From NCBI GenBank assembly GCA_963803245.1, contig CAWDLI010000014.1:27522-91521 (forward strand): a DNA stretch of 64,000 bases. The letters run 5' to 3'. This document shows positions 23,779 to 31,591 of the stretch, piece after piece. The DNA comes from JACVRW01 sp963803245 (GTDB taxonomy: Bacteria; Actinomycetota; Thermoleophilia; Solirubrobacterales; Thermoleophilaceae). How positions within the stretch are numbered: position 1 is the first letter of the stretch; each line of letters starts with the position of its first letter. The translations under genes were made by a program, and so were the position numbers. A model generated the notes under the pieces. That model was not told where the DNA came from. It made no database searches and saw only the letters and a program-made list of their open reading frames with translations.

Positions 23779-25049
23779 CCGTCACTCCTCTCCGTAGACG
23801 CGGCGGCCGGGAGCCGGTCCACCAGGGACAGCAAGGTCTCGACCACCACGTCGGCGAAGGCGTCGTCGTTCACGTGCGCCTCCACCAGCTCCACGTGCAC
23901 GTTCGGCGAGGCCCCCTCGCGGAGCGCGGTGATGAACTCGAAGTCCGCCTCGGCGTCCCAGAACGGGCCGCCCTCGGAGTCGGGCACCGAGAAGCCGCGC
24001 GTGGGAACGCAGACCGCGACCGGGCCACGGGACGCGCTCGCCTTGCGGGCGAAGACCTCTCCGACGTTCCGCATCTCGCGGGCCGTGAGTCGGACGAGGG
24101 TCAGCTCGGGGTTGTGCCTGTAGAGGCTCCGGCCGCGGAACTCGCGCTCCGCGTCCTCGTAGCGACCGGTGGTGATGAAGTCGATGCAGCCCGGGACCAG
24201 CACCTGGGGCACGCCCACCTGGCCCGCCGCTTCCATCCGCGTAGGGCCCGCGTCCATCAACCCCCCCAACTCCTGGAAGCACAGCTCGGTGGTGGTGTAG
24301 TCCAGCACGGCGTCGAAGTGCCGGGCCAGGACGAGATCCTCCATCGCCCGTCCACCGGCGCCGTTCGCGTGGAACGCCACGACGTCGTACCCGGCCCGCT
24401 CGAGGGCCTCCTTCGCGTGGGTGACCCCGGGCGTGGTGTTCCCGTTCATCGAGGCCGCTACGAGCGGCCTCGACGCGTCCACGGCCGGCTCGGGCGCCAG
24501 CTCGTCCATGGCCCGGACGGCCCCGACGATGTAGCCGGCAGCCTGCCGGTAGACCTTGTCGACGAGCTCGTTCACGCCCGCCACGTCAACCACGGTGTGC
24601 ATGACCGCGACGTCGCGCAGGCCCGTGTAGGCCTGGAAGGTCCGCATGCCCGAGGCGAGTGGGGTCACGATCAGCTTGGGGAAGCCGATGTCGAGCTGCT
24701 GGAACGCCACGCCGGCGAGATGCGCCCCGGCTCCACCTACACAGAGGGCGCCGTCGATCCGGCCCTCGCGGGCGAGCTCCGCGGTCACCTCGGCCACACC
24801 TCGCTGCATCACGCCCACGGCGTCGCCCCTGTCCATCGCGCCCAGGTCGGCGAGCGTGGTGCCGGCAGCGGCGGCGACGCGCTCGGCCGAGTGGCTCACG
24901 CCGGCGTCGCTCGTGTCTCCGCCGACGCTCGCATCCAGAGTGACGACATCACCTCCCAGGCCCTCGATGGCCTGCTTGACCCTGCTCAACTCGACGTGCT
25001 TGGTGTCGAATGTGCCGATGAGCAGGATGGTCGGGCGACGGGTGGGCAC
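23775..25049 (-). CDS. Tm-1-like UPF0261 ATP-binding protein
   Basis: 424 residues, GTG at 25049. Opens ILLIGTFDTKHVELSRVKQAIEG, the signature of UPF0261, the N-terminal half of the tomato Tm-1 protein. Further motifs are GVMQRGVAEVTAELAREG, GGAGAHLAGVAFQQLDIGFPKLIVTPLASG, and the C-terminal ATLGDRxxx-like region FIT(T)GRYEDAEREF. The enzyme function of bacterial UPF0261 is not settled; ATP binding is known from structures of the family. First gene of the long minus-strand operon, with the second operator-like palindrome 60-79 bp upstream. In other bacteria UPF0261 is often found beside a TIM-barrel partner, and here an aldolase-type TIM barrel follows. Confidence 0.85.
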   Translation of the reverse strand: MPTRRPTILLIGTFDTKHVELSRVKQAIEGLGGDVVTLDASVGGDTSDAGVSHSAERVAAAAGTTLADLGAMDRGDAVGVMQRGVAEVTAELAREGRIDGALCVGGAGAHLAGVAFQQLDIGFPKLIVTPLASGMRTFQAYTGLRDVAVMHTVVDVAGVNELVDKVYRQAAGYIVGAVRAMDELAPEPAVDASRPLVAASMNGNTTPGVTHAKEALERAGYDVVAFHANGAGGRAMEDLVLARHFDAVLDYTTTELCFQELGGLMDAGPTRMEAAGQVGVPQVLVPGCIDFITTGRYEDAEREFRGRSLYRHNPELTLVRLTAREMRNVGEVFARKASASRGPVAVCVPTRGFSVPDSEGGPFWDAEADFEFITALREGASPNVHVELVEAHVNDDAFADVVVETLLSLVDRLPAAASTERSDG

Positions 25050-25108
25050 GGGTGTGTCGTGCGAAAGGTGTTCTTGATATCGATCAGATTTCGGAATCTG
25101 CCTCGATC

Positions 25109-25128
25109 TTGTTCGGTCAGACCGTACA
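25109..25128. promoter_or_regulatory. Operator-like palindrome, copy 2
   Basis: TTGTTCGGTCAGACCGTACA, almost perfect palindrome TGTnCGGTC-A-GACCGnACA centred on 25119. It lies 60-79 bp upstream of the UPF0261 start and is 17/20 identical to the site at 15099-15118. The shared spacing from the start codons supports a common regulator. Confidence 0.65.
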
Positions 25129-25168
25129 ACACCGTTTCCGCCCGCGCAAGGACTGGGTCTGCGAGAGG

Positions 25169-25177
25169 GGTCTGACC
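25169..25177. promoter_or_regulatory. Second GGTCnGACC core near copy 2
   Basis: GGTCTGACC, centred 54 bp from the centre of the operator at 25109-25128, in the same intergenic region between the LLM oxidoreductase end and the UPF0261 gene. The flanks do not match the longer palindrome, so it may be a weak second binding site or chance. Confidence 0.35.
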
Positions 25178-25194
25178 GGGCCGGGCGCCGCGGC

Positions 25195-26067
25195 TCAGAG
25201 CCGCGGCGGGCCTTCGCGCAGGCGCTCGCGCGTGAACTCGAGCGACCCGCGGCCCGAGTGAAAGCGCTCGATCCACCAGGTCGCGCCCGCCTCCACGTAC
25301 GGCTCCACGACCGCGCGGCCGGCCGCGGAGTCGCCGGGCGGGGTGTAGCCGGCCGTCGCGACCGTGAAGGGGCGGTCGGCCTCGATGCCCTGGCGCTCCC
25401 GCTCGGCCGCGACGAAGGCGAGCGCCTCGCGCAGGTCGCCGGGGGTGAGCAGCTCCCCGCCGCCGCGCTCGGGAATGACGCCGTCCATCCGCGCCGCGCG
25501 CCGGAACGGCCGCTTGTTGGGCCAGTTCCCGCCCACCCAGATCGGCAGGTGCTCCTGCACCGGCGGCGGCCTGAAGGTCACCTCCGCGACCTCGTAGTGC
25601 GTGCCGGAGAAGCTGACGGGCTGGCCACTCAGCAGGAGCCGCAGGAGCTCGAGGCCCTCATCCAGCTTCTCGCGCCGCACGAGCGGGTCCGGGTCCTCGC
25701 CGTAGGCCGCGAACTCCGCGTCCCCCGGCTCCCCGAGCCCCGCCCCGAAGACGACCCGTCCCTGGGACAGCACGTCCAGCGAGGCCACCTCGCGCGCGAG
25801 CTTCCAGGGCCGCCTGCGTGCAACCGGGGTGAGCATCGCGCCCAGGCGGATGCGGCGGGTGCGGGCCGCCGCGGCGGCCAGGGCGATCCACGGATCGCAC
25901 ACGTCCGGCGGTGACTCGAGGTCGAAGAGCACGTGGTCCCATGTGAAGAACCCGTCCCAGCCGCAGTCCTCGGCGAGCTCCGCCAGGTCGGCGAGCACCC
26001 GCGGATTCCCGTACTCCCACATGTTCGGGACGTGCACGCCGTAGCGCACGTCCCCGGCCCGGCTCAC
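25195..26067 (-). CDS. LLM-class F420-dependent oxidoreductase
   Basis: 290 residues; GTG at 26067 overlaps the FbaB stop (GTGA). Bacterial luciferase-like fold: YGVHVPNMWEYG, AEDCGWDGFFTWDH, LGAMLTPVARRRPWKLAREVASLDVLSQGRVVFGAGLGEPG are typical of F420 LLM proteins in Actinobacteria and Thermoleophilia. Reduces or oxidises unknown organic substrates with F420. Its operon partner is a class I aldolase gene; I see no reason to link the two functions. An internal GTG seven codons later is an alternative start but has a poorer site. Confidence 0.85.
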   Translation of the reverse strand: MSRAGDVRYGVHVPNMWEYGNPRVLADLAELAEDCGWDGFFTWDHVLFDLESPPDVCDPWIALAAAAARTRRIRLGAMLTPVARRRPWKLAREVASLDVLSQGRVVFGAGLGEPGDAEFAAYGEDPDPLVRREKLDEGLELLRLLLSGQPVSFSGTHYEVAEVTFRPPPVQEHLPIWVGGNWPNKRPFRRAARMDGVIPERGGGELLTPGDLREALAFVAAERERQGIEADRPFTVATAGYTPPGDSAAGRAVVEPYVEAGATWWIERFHSGRGSLEFTRERLREGPPRL

Positions 26068-27143
26068 GCCACCGTGATCTCGTCGGCGAGGTAAACGTCC
26101 TGGATCGCGTTCAGCAGCCCGATGCCCTCGTCCATCGGCCGCTGGAACGCCTTGCGGCCCGAGATCAGGCCCATCCCGCCGGCGCGCTTGTTGATCACGG
26201 CGGTGCGCACCGCCTCGGCGAGGTCGCTCTGCCCCGACGACACGCCGCCGCTGTTGATGAGGCCGGCCCGGCCGAGGTAGCAGTTGATCACCTGATAGCG
26301 GGTCAGGTCGATCGGGTTGTCGGTGCTGAGCTCGTCGTAGACCTTGTCGTGGGTCTTCCCGTAGCCCGGGCCGAGCGCCTTGTAGCCGCCGTTGTTCTCG
26401 GGCAGCTTCTGCTTGATGATGTCGGCCTGGATCGTCACGCCGAGGTGGTTCGCCTGGCCGGTGAGGTCCGCCGCAACGTGGTAGTCCACGTCCTTCGTCT
26501 TGAAGGCCGAGTTGCGCAGGTAGCACCAGAGCACCGTGAACATGCCCCGCGCGTGCGCCTGCTCGAACGCCTGCGCGACCTCGACGATCTGCCGGCGGCT
26601 CTGCTCAGAGCCGAAGTAGATGGTCGCTCCCACGCCCGCGGCCCCCATGTTCCAGGCCCTGTCCACCGAGCCGAACATGACCTGGTCGTACTCGTTGGGA
26701 TAGGTGAGCAGCTCATTGTGGTTGAGCTTGACGATGAAGGGGAACTTGTGCGCCCACTTCCGGCTCACCGCGCCGAGCACGCCCAGGGTCGAGGCGATCG
26801 CGTTGCAGCCGCCCTCCACGGCGAGCTTGACGAGGTTGTCGGGATCGAAGTAGAGGGGGTTGGGGGCGAACGACGCGCCGCCCGAGTGCTCGATCCCCTG
26901 GTCGATCGGGAGGATCGACACGTACCCGGTGCCCGAGAGCCGCCCGGAGTGGAGCAGCCAGTTGAGCTGGCGAAGCACGTTGCTCGAGCGATCCGAGTCC
27001 AGGAAGACCCGGTCGACGAAGTCCGGACCCGGCAGATGCAGGTTCGCCTTGTCGAGGGTCTCGCTGCGGTGGGTCAGGAGCTGCTCGGCGTCTTCGCCCA
27101 GCAACTCCTCGAGACGCGAATGGGTGATTTGCTCTGTGGCCAA
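26064..27143 (-). CDS. fbaB: Class I fructose-bisphosphate aldolase, FbaB type
   Basis: About 359 residues. TTG at 27143 is chosen because AGAGGA lies four bases upstream, although the frame stays open to 27197. Motifs match E. coli FbaB closely: ILPIDQGIEHSGGAS, CNAIASTLGVLG, IVKLNHNELLTYP, GATIYFGSEQSRRQI, and the Schiff-base Lys in ADIIKQKLPENNGGY. Splits fructose-1,6-bisphosphate in glycolysis/gluconeogenesis, cytoplasmic. It belongs to the same superfamily as the aldolase at 22942 but is clearly the housekeeping member. The LLM gene follows with a GTGA overlap. Confidence 0.92.
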   Translation of the reverse strand: MATEQITHSRLEELLGEDAEQLLTHRSETLDKANLHLPGPDFVDRVFLDSDRSSNVLRQLNWLLHSGRLSGTGYVSILPIDQGIEHSGGASFAPNPLYFDPDNLVKLAVEGGCNAIASTLGVLGAVSRKWAHKFPFIVKLNHNELLTYPNEYDQVMFGSVDRAWNMGAAGVGATIYFGSEQSRRQIVEVAQAFEQAHARGMFTVLWCYLRNSAFKTKDVDYHVAADLTGQANHLGVTIQADIIKQKLPENNGGYKALGPGYGKTHDKVYDELSTDNPIDLTRYQVINCYLGRAGLINSGGVSSGQSDLAEAVRTAVINKRAGGMGLISGRKAFQRPMDEGIGLLNAIQDVYLADEITVA

Positions 27144-27214
27144 GTCGTCCTCTCCGGGTCGCGCGGGGAACGCGATCCTACCGGCGGGGCGCTGCATGCA
27201 CGCCGCCTAGCTCA

Positions 27215-27287
27215 TGGGCCGTGAAGGACTCGAACCTTCAACCTTGAGATTAAGAGTCTCCTGCTCTACCAGTTGAGCTAACGGCCC
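27215..27287 (-). tRNA. tRNA-Lys (anticodon CTT)
   Basis: Acceptor arms GGGCCGT/ACGGCCC pair perfectly. The TPsiC arm has the GGTTCGAGTCC sequence. The anticodon loop reads CT-CTT-AA, so the anticodon is CTT for Lys AAG codons. No CCA is encoded at the 3' end (ATGAG follows), so CCA must be added enzymatically. It lies alone between fbaB and the STAS gene. Confidence 0.93.
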
Positions 27288-27330
27288 GCGCCCGGCGATT
27301 CTAGAGACCATCGGTGCGCGGCCGGCGCCG

Positions 27331-27350
27331 CCGGCTGCTTGCGCAGCCGG
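27331..27350. terminator. GC-rich hairpin at the end of the STAS gene
   Basis: CCGGCTGC and GCAGCCGG pair as a perfect 8-bp stem with a TTGC loop, starting 3 bp past the stop of the minus-strand STAS gene. It has the position of a terminator but lacks a U-run. Confidence 0.55.
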
Positions 27351-27353
27351 GAC

Positions 27354-27713
27354 TCAGTTGTTGCTGCCGCCGGCGACGGCCGCCAGCGCCTCTTCGCGCG
27401 AGGAGTGGATCGGGAAGACGCGGTCGAGACCGGTGATCTCGAAGATCTTCGTGATGTTGTCGTCCGTGCACACCAGCGCGAGCGACCCGCCGGAGGGGCG
27501 CAGCCGCTTGACTCCGCCGACCAGCACGCCGAGCGTCGTCGAGTCGATGAAGGTGGCCTGCGACAGGTCCACCACGATCTGCTTCTTGCCCGACTCGATC
27601 AGCTCGACCATGCGCTCCTTGAACTCCGGCGCGGTGTACAGGTCGACCTCGCCCCCGAGCTCGATCACATGGGTCGTTTCGTCGACAGCCTCGTCTTCGA
27701 TGTGGAAGTTCAC
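27354..27713 (-). CDS. STAS-domain anti-sigma factor antagonist
   Basis: 119 residues, GTG at 27713 with GGGAG four bases upstream. A single STAS domain: ELGGEVDLYTAPEFKERMVE, then the phosphorylatable Ser region IDSTTLGVLVGG near residue 58, and a C-terminal helix. In this family the Ser in the DS(T/S)xLG motif is phosphorylated by an anti-sigma kinase, releasing or blocking the anti-sigma partner. No anti-sigma factor or sigma factor gene is adjacent, so the partner is elsewhere. Confidence 0.85.
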   Translation of the reverse strand: MNFHIEDEAVDETTHVIELGGEVDLYTAPEFKERMVELIESGKKQIVVDLSQATFIDSTTLGVLVGGVKRLRPSGGSLALVCTDDNITKIFEITGLDRVFPIHSSREEALAAVAGGSNN

Positions 27714-27772
27714 GCTTCTCCCGGTTCGTCCTTGGTCGCCAGCATCCTGCCTGCGATCCGCGAAGGGTAACG

Positions 27773-28432
27773 TCAGCCGGCGGCCTGCTGCTGTTTCGCG
27801 GCCTTCTGCAGCTGCGCGGCCTGCTGCTCGACCTGCTTCTTGAGGTTCTTCGGCGCGAGGTCCACGGCCTTCTGAGCCGCGAGGTCCGCCGTGCGCTCGT
27901 CCCCGGCCAGCGCGGCGTACTGCACGAGCTGAAGGTAGGACTGGAAATCGTTCGACGAGTCGGCCACGATCGCCATCGCCCGGGCCGCCTCCTTGGGCCT
28001 CCCGAGCGCGCCCACGTCGTAGACCCGCAGGGCGACCGACGCAAGCGAGGGGTCGGGGTTGCCCTTGGCGGCCTCGAGATAGCGCTGCCAGTAGACGCCC
28101 GCCCTCCGCAGGTCGTCGCGCGCGTCATCGGGGAAGGTCGTCGCGTTGGGCTCCTGCTCGGACACGGCGAGCGAGTAGTTGTCGCGGACCAGCGCCTTGA
28201 GCGCCGACGCGTTCGCCGGGCTGGCCTGGAGGCGCTCCTCGTTGCGCTCGATCCGCTTCTGGGTGACGTCGTCCCCGCCGTTGGCGGAGCGGTCGCTGAA
28301 AGCGTCGAAGAGCCCTCCGGACACGTCTCCGCCGATCCCGAAGAGCACGAGGCCGCCGCCCATCAGCACGGCGAGCATCAGATATGTGGCCTGCACCGCT
28401 CGGCGGCGCCGGCCTCTCAGGTCGAAGAGCAT
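27773..28432 (-). CDS. Membrane-anchored protein with TPR-like helices, function unknown
   Basis: 219 residues, ATG at 28432. A basic N-terminus (LRGRRRRAVQ) precedes one transmembrane helix (residues ~15-35: TYLMLAVLMGGGLVLFGIGG); the rest is a soluble alpha-helical domain with repeating AxYWQRYLEAA-like units and a Gln/Ala/Lys-rich C-terminus (QQAAQLQKAAKQQQ). This looks like a tetratricopeptide-type scaffold facing the outside. It follows tatC with 14 bp. Similar proteins beside tatAC are seen in this group; I do not know their job. Confidence 0.6.
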   Translation of the reverse strand: MLFDLRGRRRRAVQATYLMLAVLMGGGLVLFGIGGDVSGGLFDAFSDRSANGGDDVTQKRIERNEERLQASPANASALKALVRDNYSLAVSEQEPNATTFPDDARDDLRRAGVYWQRYLEAAKGNPDPSLASVALRVYDVGALGRPKEAARAMAIVADSSNDFQSYLQLVQYAALAGDERTADLAAQKAVDLAPKNLKKQVEQQAAQLQKAAKQQQAAG

Positions 28433-28445
28433 GCGGGGCGGAAGG

Positions 28446-29216
28446 CTAGCTGCCCTCGGCGGAGGCGATTCGCTCCGCTACCTCCGGCGCCGGCCGGCCG
28501 AGCACCGAGGCCAGCCAGATGCTCAGCTCGTAGAGGAAGATCAGCGGCACCATCTCGAGGATGAGCGTGAGCGGGTCGAGCGTGGGCAGGAGCGAAGCCA
28601 CGACCGCGATGATCACGATCGCGTAGCGGCGGTTCTTGCGGAGCTTCTCGGGGGACGTGACACCGAGCTTGCACGCGGCGAGCACGCCCACGGGGATCTG
28701 GAACCCGATCCCCATCGCCAGCATGAGCATCGTGATGAACGAGTAGTAGTCGCGAGCGCGGACCTGGGTGTTGAAGTTGTCCGCGTTGAAGTTGAGGAGG
28801 AAGGTCAGCGCGGGGCCGAGCACCACGAAGTAGCAGAACACCACGCCCGAGATGAAGAGCACCGGGACGAGCAGGAGCAGCGGCAATGCCACCCGCCGCT
28901 CCGTCGGGCTGAAGGCCGGCAGGAGGAACGCGTAGACCTGGTAGAGGATCACCGGCAGCGCGATGATCAGCGCCACGTAGGCCGAGTTCGTGAGCGTCGT
29001 GTAGAAGGCCTCGGCGGGACCGAGCGTGATCGGCTCGATTCCGCGCGGCAGCGGATGGTTGACGATCCGCAGGACCAGGTCGTTCTGCCAGCCGGTGACG
29101 GCCCACGCCGCGCCGAAGGCCAGCGCGCAGATGACTATCCGGGTGCGTAGCTCGTCGAGATGCTCGACGATGGAGAGGCGATCTTCATGGGCGATCGGGC
29201 GGATGCGGCGCGCCAC
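28446..29216 (-). CDS. tatC: Sec-independent protein translocase TatC
   Basis: 256 residues, GTG at 29216. The cytoplasmic N-terminus has VEHLDELRTRIVI, the conserved Tat-signal-binding region with Glu and Leu; six transmembrane helices follow with NSAYVALIIALPVILYQVYAFLLPAFSPTERR and YYSFITMLMLAMGIGFQIPV. Receptor for twin-arginine signal peptides. Directly downstream of tatA (18-bp gap). It is consistent with the Tat-like TRRRF motif of the Rieske protein at 33.8 kb. Confidence 0.93.
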   Translation of the reverse strand: MARRIRPIAHEDRLSIVEHLDELRTRIVICALAFGAAWAVTGWQNDLVLRIVNHPLPRGIEPITLGPAEAFYTTLTNSAYVALIIALPVILYQVYAFLLPAFSPTERRVALPLLLLVPVLFISGVVFCYFVVLGPALTFLLNFNADNFNTQVRARDYYSFITMLMLAMGIGFQIPVGVLAACKLGVTSPEKLRKNRRYAIVIIAVVASLLPTLDPLTLILEMVPLIFLYELSIWLASVLGRPAPEVAERIASAEGS

Positions 29217-29234
29217 GGTGCGGCCCCGCTCGGC

Positions 29235-29462
29235 TTAGGACTGGCGCTCGCCGGCGGCAGTCGGCGTCGGCTCGGGCTTGTCGGCGGTCGCCTTGACCGC
29301 TTCGAGCTCCTCGCGCTCTTTGTCCTTGCCGGTGATCGAGTCCTTGAACTCGCGCATCCCCGTTCCCAGCGAGCGCCCGAGATCGGGCAGGCGCTTGGGA
29401 CCGAAGACCACCAGCACGACGACGAGCACCACGATGATCTCTAGTGGGCCTGGAGTCCACAT
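29235..29462 (-). CDS. tatA: Sec-independent protein translocase TatA
   Basis: 75 residues, ATG at 29462. One short transmembrane helix (IIVVLVVVLVVFGPKRLPDLGRSLG) followed by an amphipathic helix (GTGMREFKDSI) and an acidic/Pro-rich tail: the standard TatA/E layout. Forms the pore or membrane-destabilising element of the Tat machine with TatC. No separate TatB gene is here, as in minimal actinobacterial systems. Confidence 0.92.
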   Translation of the reverse strand: MWTPGPLEIIVVLVVVLVVFGPKRLPDLGRSLGTGMREFKDSITGKDKEREELEAVKATADKPEPTPTAAGERQS

Positions 29463-29487
29463 GAGTGCCGCATGTTAGCGGGGCGCC

Positions 29488-30060
29488 CTAACTGTCTTCG
29501 AAGTTCTGGTAGAAGCGGCTGGGGGTCGGCTCCGCCTGCCCCTGGTACTTCGAGCCCATCTCGCCGGAGCCGTACGGGTGCTCCACGGGCCCGTCCATCC
29601 GCATGAACGAGAGCTGCCCGATCGGCATGCCCTCGTAGATCGTGATCGGCAGGTTGGCGACGTTGGAGAGCTCGAGAGTCAGCCTGCCGGCGAACCCGGC
29701 GTCGACGAAGCCTGCGGTCGAGTGGATCAGGAGCCCCAGGCGCCCCAGGCTCGACTTGCCCTCCAGGCGGGCCACCAGATCGTCCGGGAGCTCCACCTGC
29801 TCGAGCGTCTGGCCGAGCACGAACTCGCCCGGGTGGAGGATGAACGGCTGGTCGCGGTCCTTGATCTCCACGAGCTCCGTCAGGTCGTCCATCGGCTGCC
29901 GCACGTCTATGTACGGGTAGCGCGCGTTGTGGAAGACGCGGAAGCGGCTGTCCACGCGAACGTCGACGCTGGACGGCTGGACCAGACGCTCGTCGTAGGG
30001 GTCTATGACGATCCGTCCAGCCTCGATTTCGGCACGAATCGTGCGGTCGCTGAGCACCAC
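29488..30060 (-). CDS. dcd: dCTP deaminase (probably dUMP-forming)
   Basis: 190 residues, GTG at 30060. The sequence has LSDRTIRAEIEAGRI, the active-site segment GKSSLGRLGLLIHSTAGFVDAGFAGRLTLELSN with Ser, Arg and Glu, and the C-terminal GSKYQGQAEPTPSRFYQNF loop that closes over the nucleotide. The sequence strongly resembles the mycobacterial bifunctional dCTP deaminase/dUTPase, which goes from dCTP to dUMP in one step. It lies upstream of tatA but there is no functional link. Confidence 0.92.
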   Translation of the reverse strand: MVLSDRTIRAEIEAGRIVIDPYDERLVQPSSVDVRVDSRFRVFHNARYPYIDVRQPMDDLTELVEIKDRDQPFILHPGEFVLGQTLEQVELPDDLVARLEGKSSLGRLGLLIHSTAGFVDAGFAGRLTLELSNVANLPITIYEGMPIGQLSFMRMDGPVEHPYGSGEMGSKYQGQAEPTPSRFYQNFEDS

Positions 30061-30125
30061 GGGCGCCCGAGTCTAGATACGGCGCGGGATCGACCGCCCA
30101 CGGGCGAGGTTTCCAGTTCAAGTTC

Positions 30126-30154
30126 CCTGATCGCGTGCCGATACGGGGATCAGG
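30126..30154. promoter_or_regulatory. Inverted repeat immediately before the Zn-ribbon gene
   Basis: CCTGATC (30126-30132) and GATCAGG (30148-30154) flank a 15-bp spacer; the right arm touches the ATG at 30155 and covers the ribosome site. It could be an operator or an mRNA hairpin that hides the start. The divergent dcd gene starts 66 bp away. Confidence 0.35.
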
Positions 30155-30598
30155 ATGGAAGAGATGGAGACAGGCGGAGAGCAGACCCACTACGTCAAGC
30201 GCGTGGTTCTCCCCAGCGGGAAGACGATCGAGGTCGTCTACTTCAAGGAGACCGAGACCCAGCTTGACGAGGTGCATGCTGTCGAGCACGCCCCCGCGGA
30301 GCCCCACCAGGAGCTTCACGTGTGCATGGAGTGCTACTCCGAGCTCGTGTACCCCGTCCACTGGGACGAGGCCGGGCCCGAGAACTGGAACGTCCTGCTC
30401 CACTGCCCCAACTGCGACGTCTACCGCGAGGGCATCTTCGCGCAGGACACCGTCGAGGCGTTCGACGAGGAGCTCGACCGCGGCGGCGACGCCCTGGCGC
30501 GCGACTACAAGCGCCTCATGCGGGCGAACATGGCCGAGGAGATCGAGCGCTTTGCCGGCGCCCTCCTGGCCGACGCCATCCTCCCTGAAGACTTTTAG
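30155..30598 (+). CDS. Zinc-ribbon-containing protein of unknown function
   Basis: 147 residues. The N-terminal half is a beta-rich basic segment (HYVKRVVLPSGKTIEVVYFKETE). A four-Cys zinc-ribbon sits in the middle: HVCMECYSELV and LLHCPNCDVYREG. An acidic helical C-terminus follows (DTVEAFDEELDRG..., LMRANMAEEIERF). I do not recognise the family; such proteins seem restricted to this bacterial group, a guess from memory. It is alone on the plus strand between divergent dcd and the convergent polyprenyl synthase. ATG at 30155 is used; ATG at 30164 (fourth codon) is equally possible. Confidence 0.6.
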   Translation: MEEMETGGEQTHYVKRVVLPSGKTIEVVYFKETETQLDEVHAVEHAPAEPHQELHVCMECYSELVYPVHWDEAGPENWNVLLHCPNCDVYREGIFAQDTVEAFDEELDRGGDALARDYKRLMRANMAEEIERFAGALLADAILPEDF

Positions 30599-30607
30599 TC
30601 GCGCCCT

Positions 30608-31591
30608 TCAGGCGTAGCGCTCGACGACGCCATCGGCGACCAGGCGCAGTGCCTGTTCCCGATCGTCGGGCAGTCCTAGCCGGTCGAGCCGCGCCTTCGC
30701 GGCGTCCACGTGCTCGAGCGCCAGGCGACGCGCCTCGTCGAGCGCGCCGGTGGCGGCGATCCGCTCGCACAGCTGCTCGGCGCTCGCGGCGTCCGTGGCG
30801 ACCGCGCGCAGGTCGATCTCGCGCAGCTCGGGGTCGCGCCTGCGGGCGAGTATGAGCGGCAGCGTGACGGTGCCGTCCAGCAGGTCGGTGCCCCGCGGCT
30901 TGCCGGTGCGCTCCGCCGGGCCCGACACGTCGAGCACGTCGTCGAGCAGCTGGAACGCCAGCCCGATGCCCTCGCCGAAGGCCCCGAGCGCCTCCGATCG
31001 CTCTGGTGTCCCGCCGAACAGCGCGCCCAGGCGGCAGCACGCGTCGAACAGGCTCGCCGTCTTCAGGCGGCAGCGCTCGAGGTAGCGCTCGGCGTCCACG
31101 TCCGCCAGCCAGGCGTCCGCCCGCTGCATCAGCTCGCCGCGCGCGAGCGCCGACGAGGCGTCCGAGAGGCGGCTCACGGCTTCCTCGCTCCCCGTGCCCG
31201 CCAGCTCGGCGAAGGCGCGCGAGAAGAGCAGGTCGCCCGAAGCGGTGGCGGCGAGCCGGCCGGCCTCGGCGAAGACGGTCGGGCGGCCGCGCCGCACCGG
31301 CGCGCGGTCCAGCACGTCGTCGTGCACGAGCGTGGCCATGTGGAGCAGCTCCACCGCCACCCCTGCCGACACGAGCCGTGGGTCCGAGTCGTCGGTGGCG
31401 GTGAGGAACACGAGCATCGGCCGCAGGCGCTTGCCGCCCGCGGAGAGCATCCCGGTGGTGTGGCGCTCGAGCTCAGGGCCGTGGCCCGTCACGACCTCGG
31501 CGAGCCGCTCCTCCGTGCGCTCGAGCGCCGTGGCGAGCGCGGGCCCGCCGGCGGCGAGCACGGCCCCGAGCTGTGCCGGGGCCGTCGTCAC
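30608..31591 (-). CDS. Polyprenyl diphosphate synthase (long-chain trans type)
   Basis: 327 residues, GTG at 31591 overlapping menG (GTGA). Type I trans-prenyltransferase: KRLRPMLVFLTA, the first DDxxD-type motif LVHDDVLDRAPVRRGRPT and the second QLLDDVLDVSGP. Makes the polyprenyl tail, probably for menaquinone given its position behind the methyltransferase gene and the bc complex. Length is standard. Chain length cannot be read reliably from the sequence. Confidence 0.88.
   Translation of the reverse strand: MTTAPAQLGAVLAAGGPALATALERTEERLAEVVTGHGPELERHTTGMLSAGGKRLRPMLVFLTATDDSDPRLVSAGVAVELLHMATLVHDDVLDRAPVRRGRPTVFAEAGRLAATASGDLLFSRAFAELAGTGSEEAVSRLSDASSALARGELMQRADAWLADVDAERYLERCRLKTASLFDACCRLGALFGGTPERSEALGAFGEGIGLAFQLLDDVLDVSGPAERTGKPRGTDLLDGTVTLPLILARRRDPELREIDLRAVATDAASAEQLCERIAATGALDEARRLALEHVDAAKARLDRLGLPDDREQALRLVADGVVERYA

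Noticed and set aside
5755..25194. Genomic island, prophage or integrated element around the catabolic region
   Set aside because: No integrase, transposase, tRNA-flanked direct repeats or change in base composition visible; the accessory content alone is not evidence of transfer.
27144..27197. Longer FbaB start at 27197
   Set aside because: TTG at 27143 has AGAGGA at good spacing and gives the normal FbaB N-terminus.
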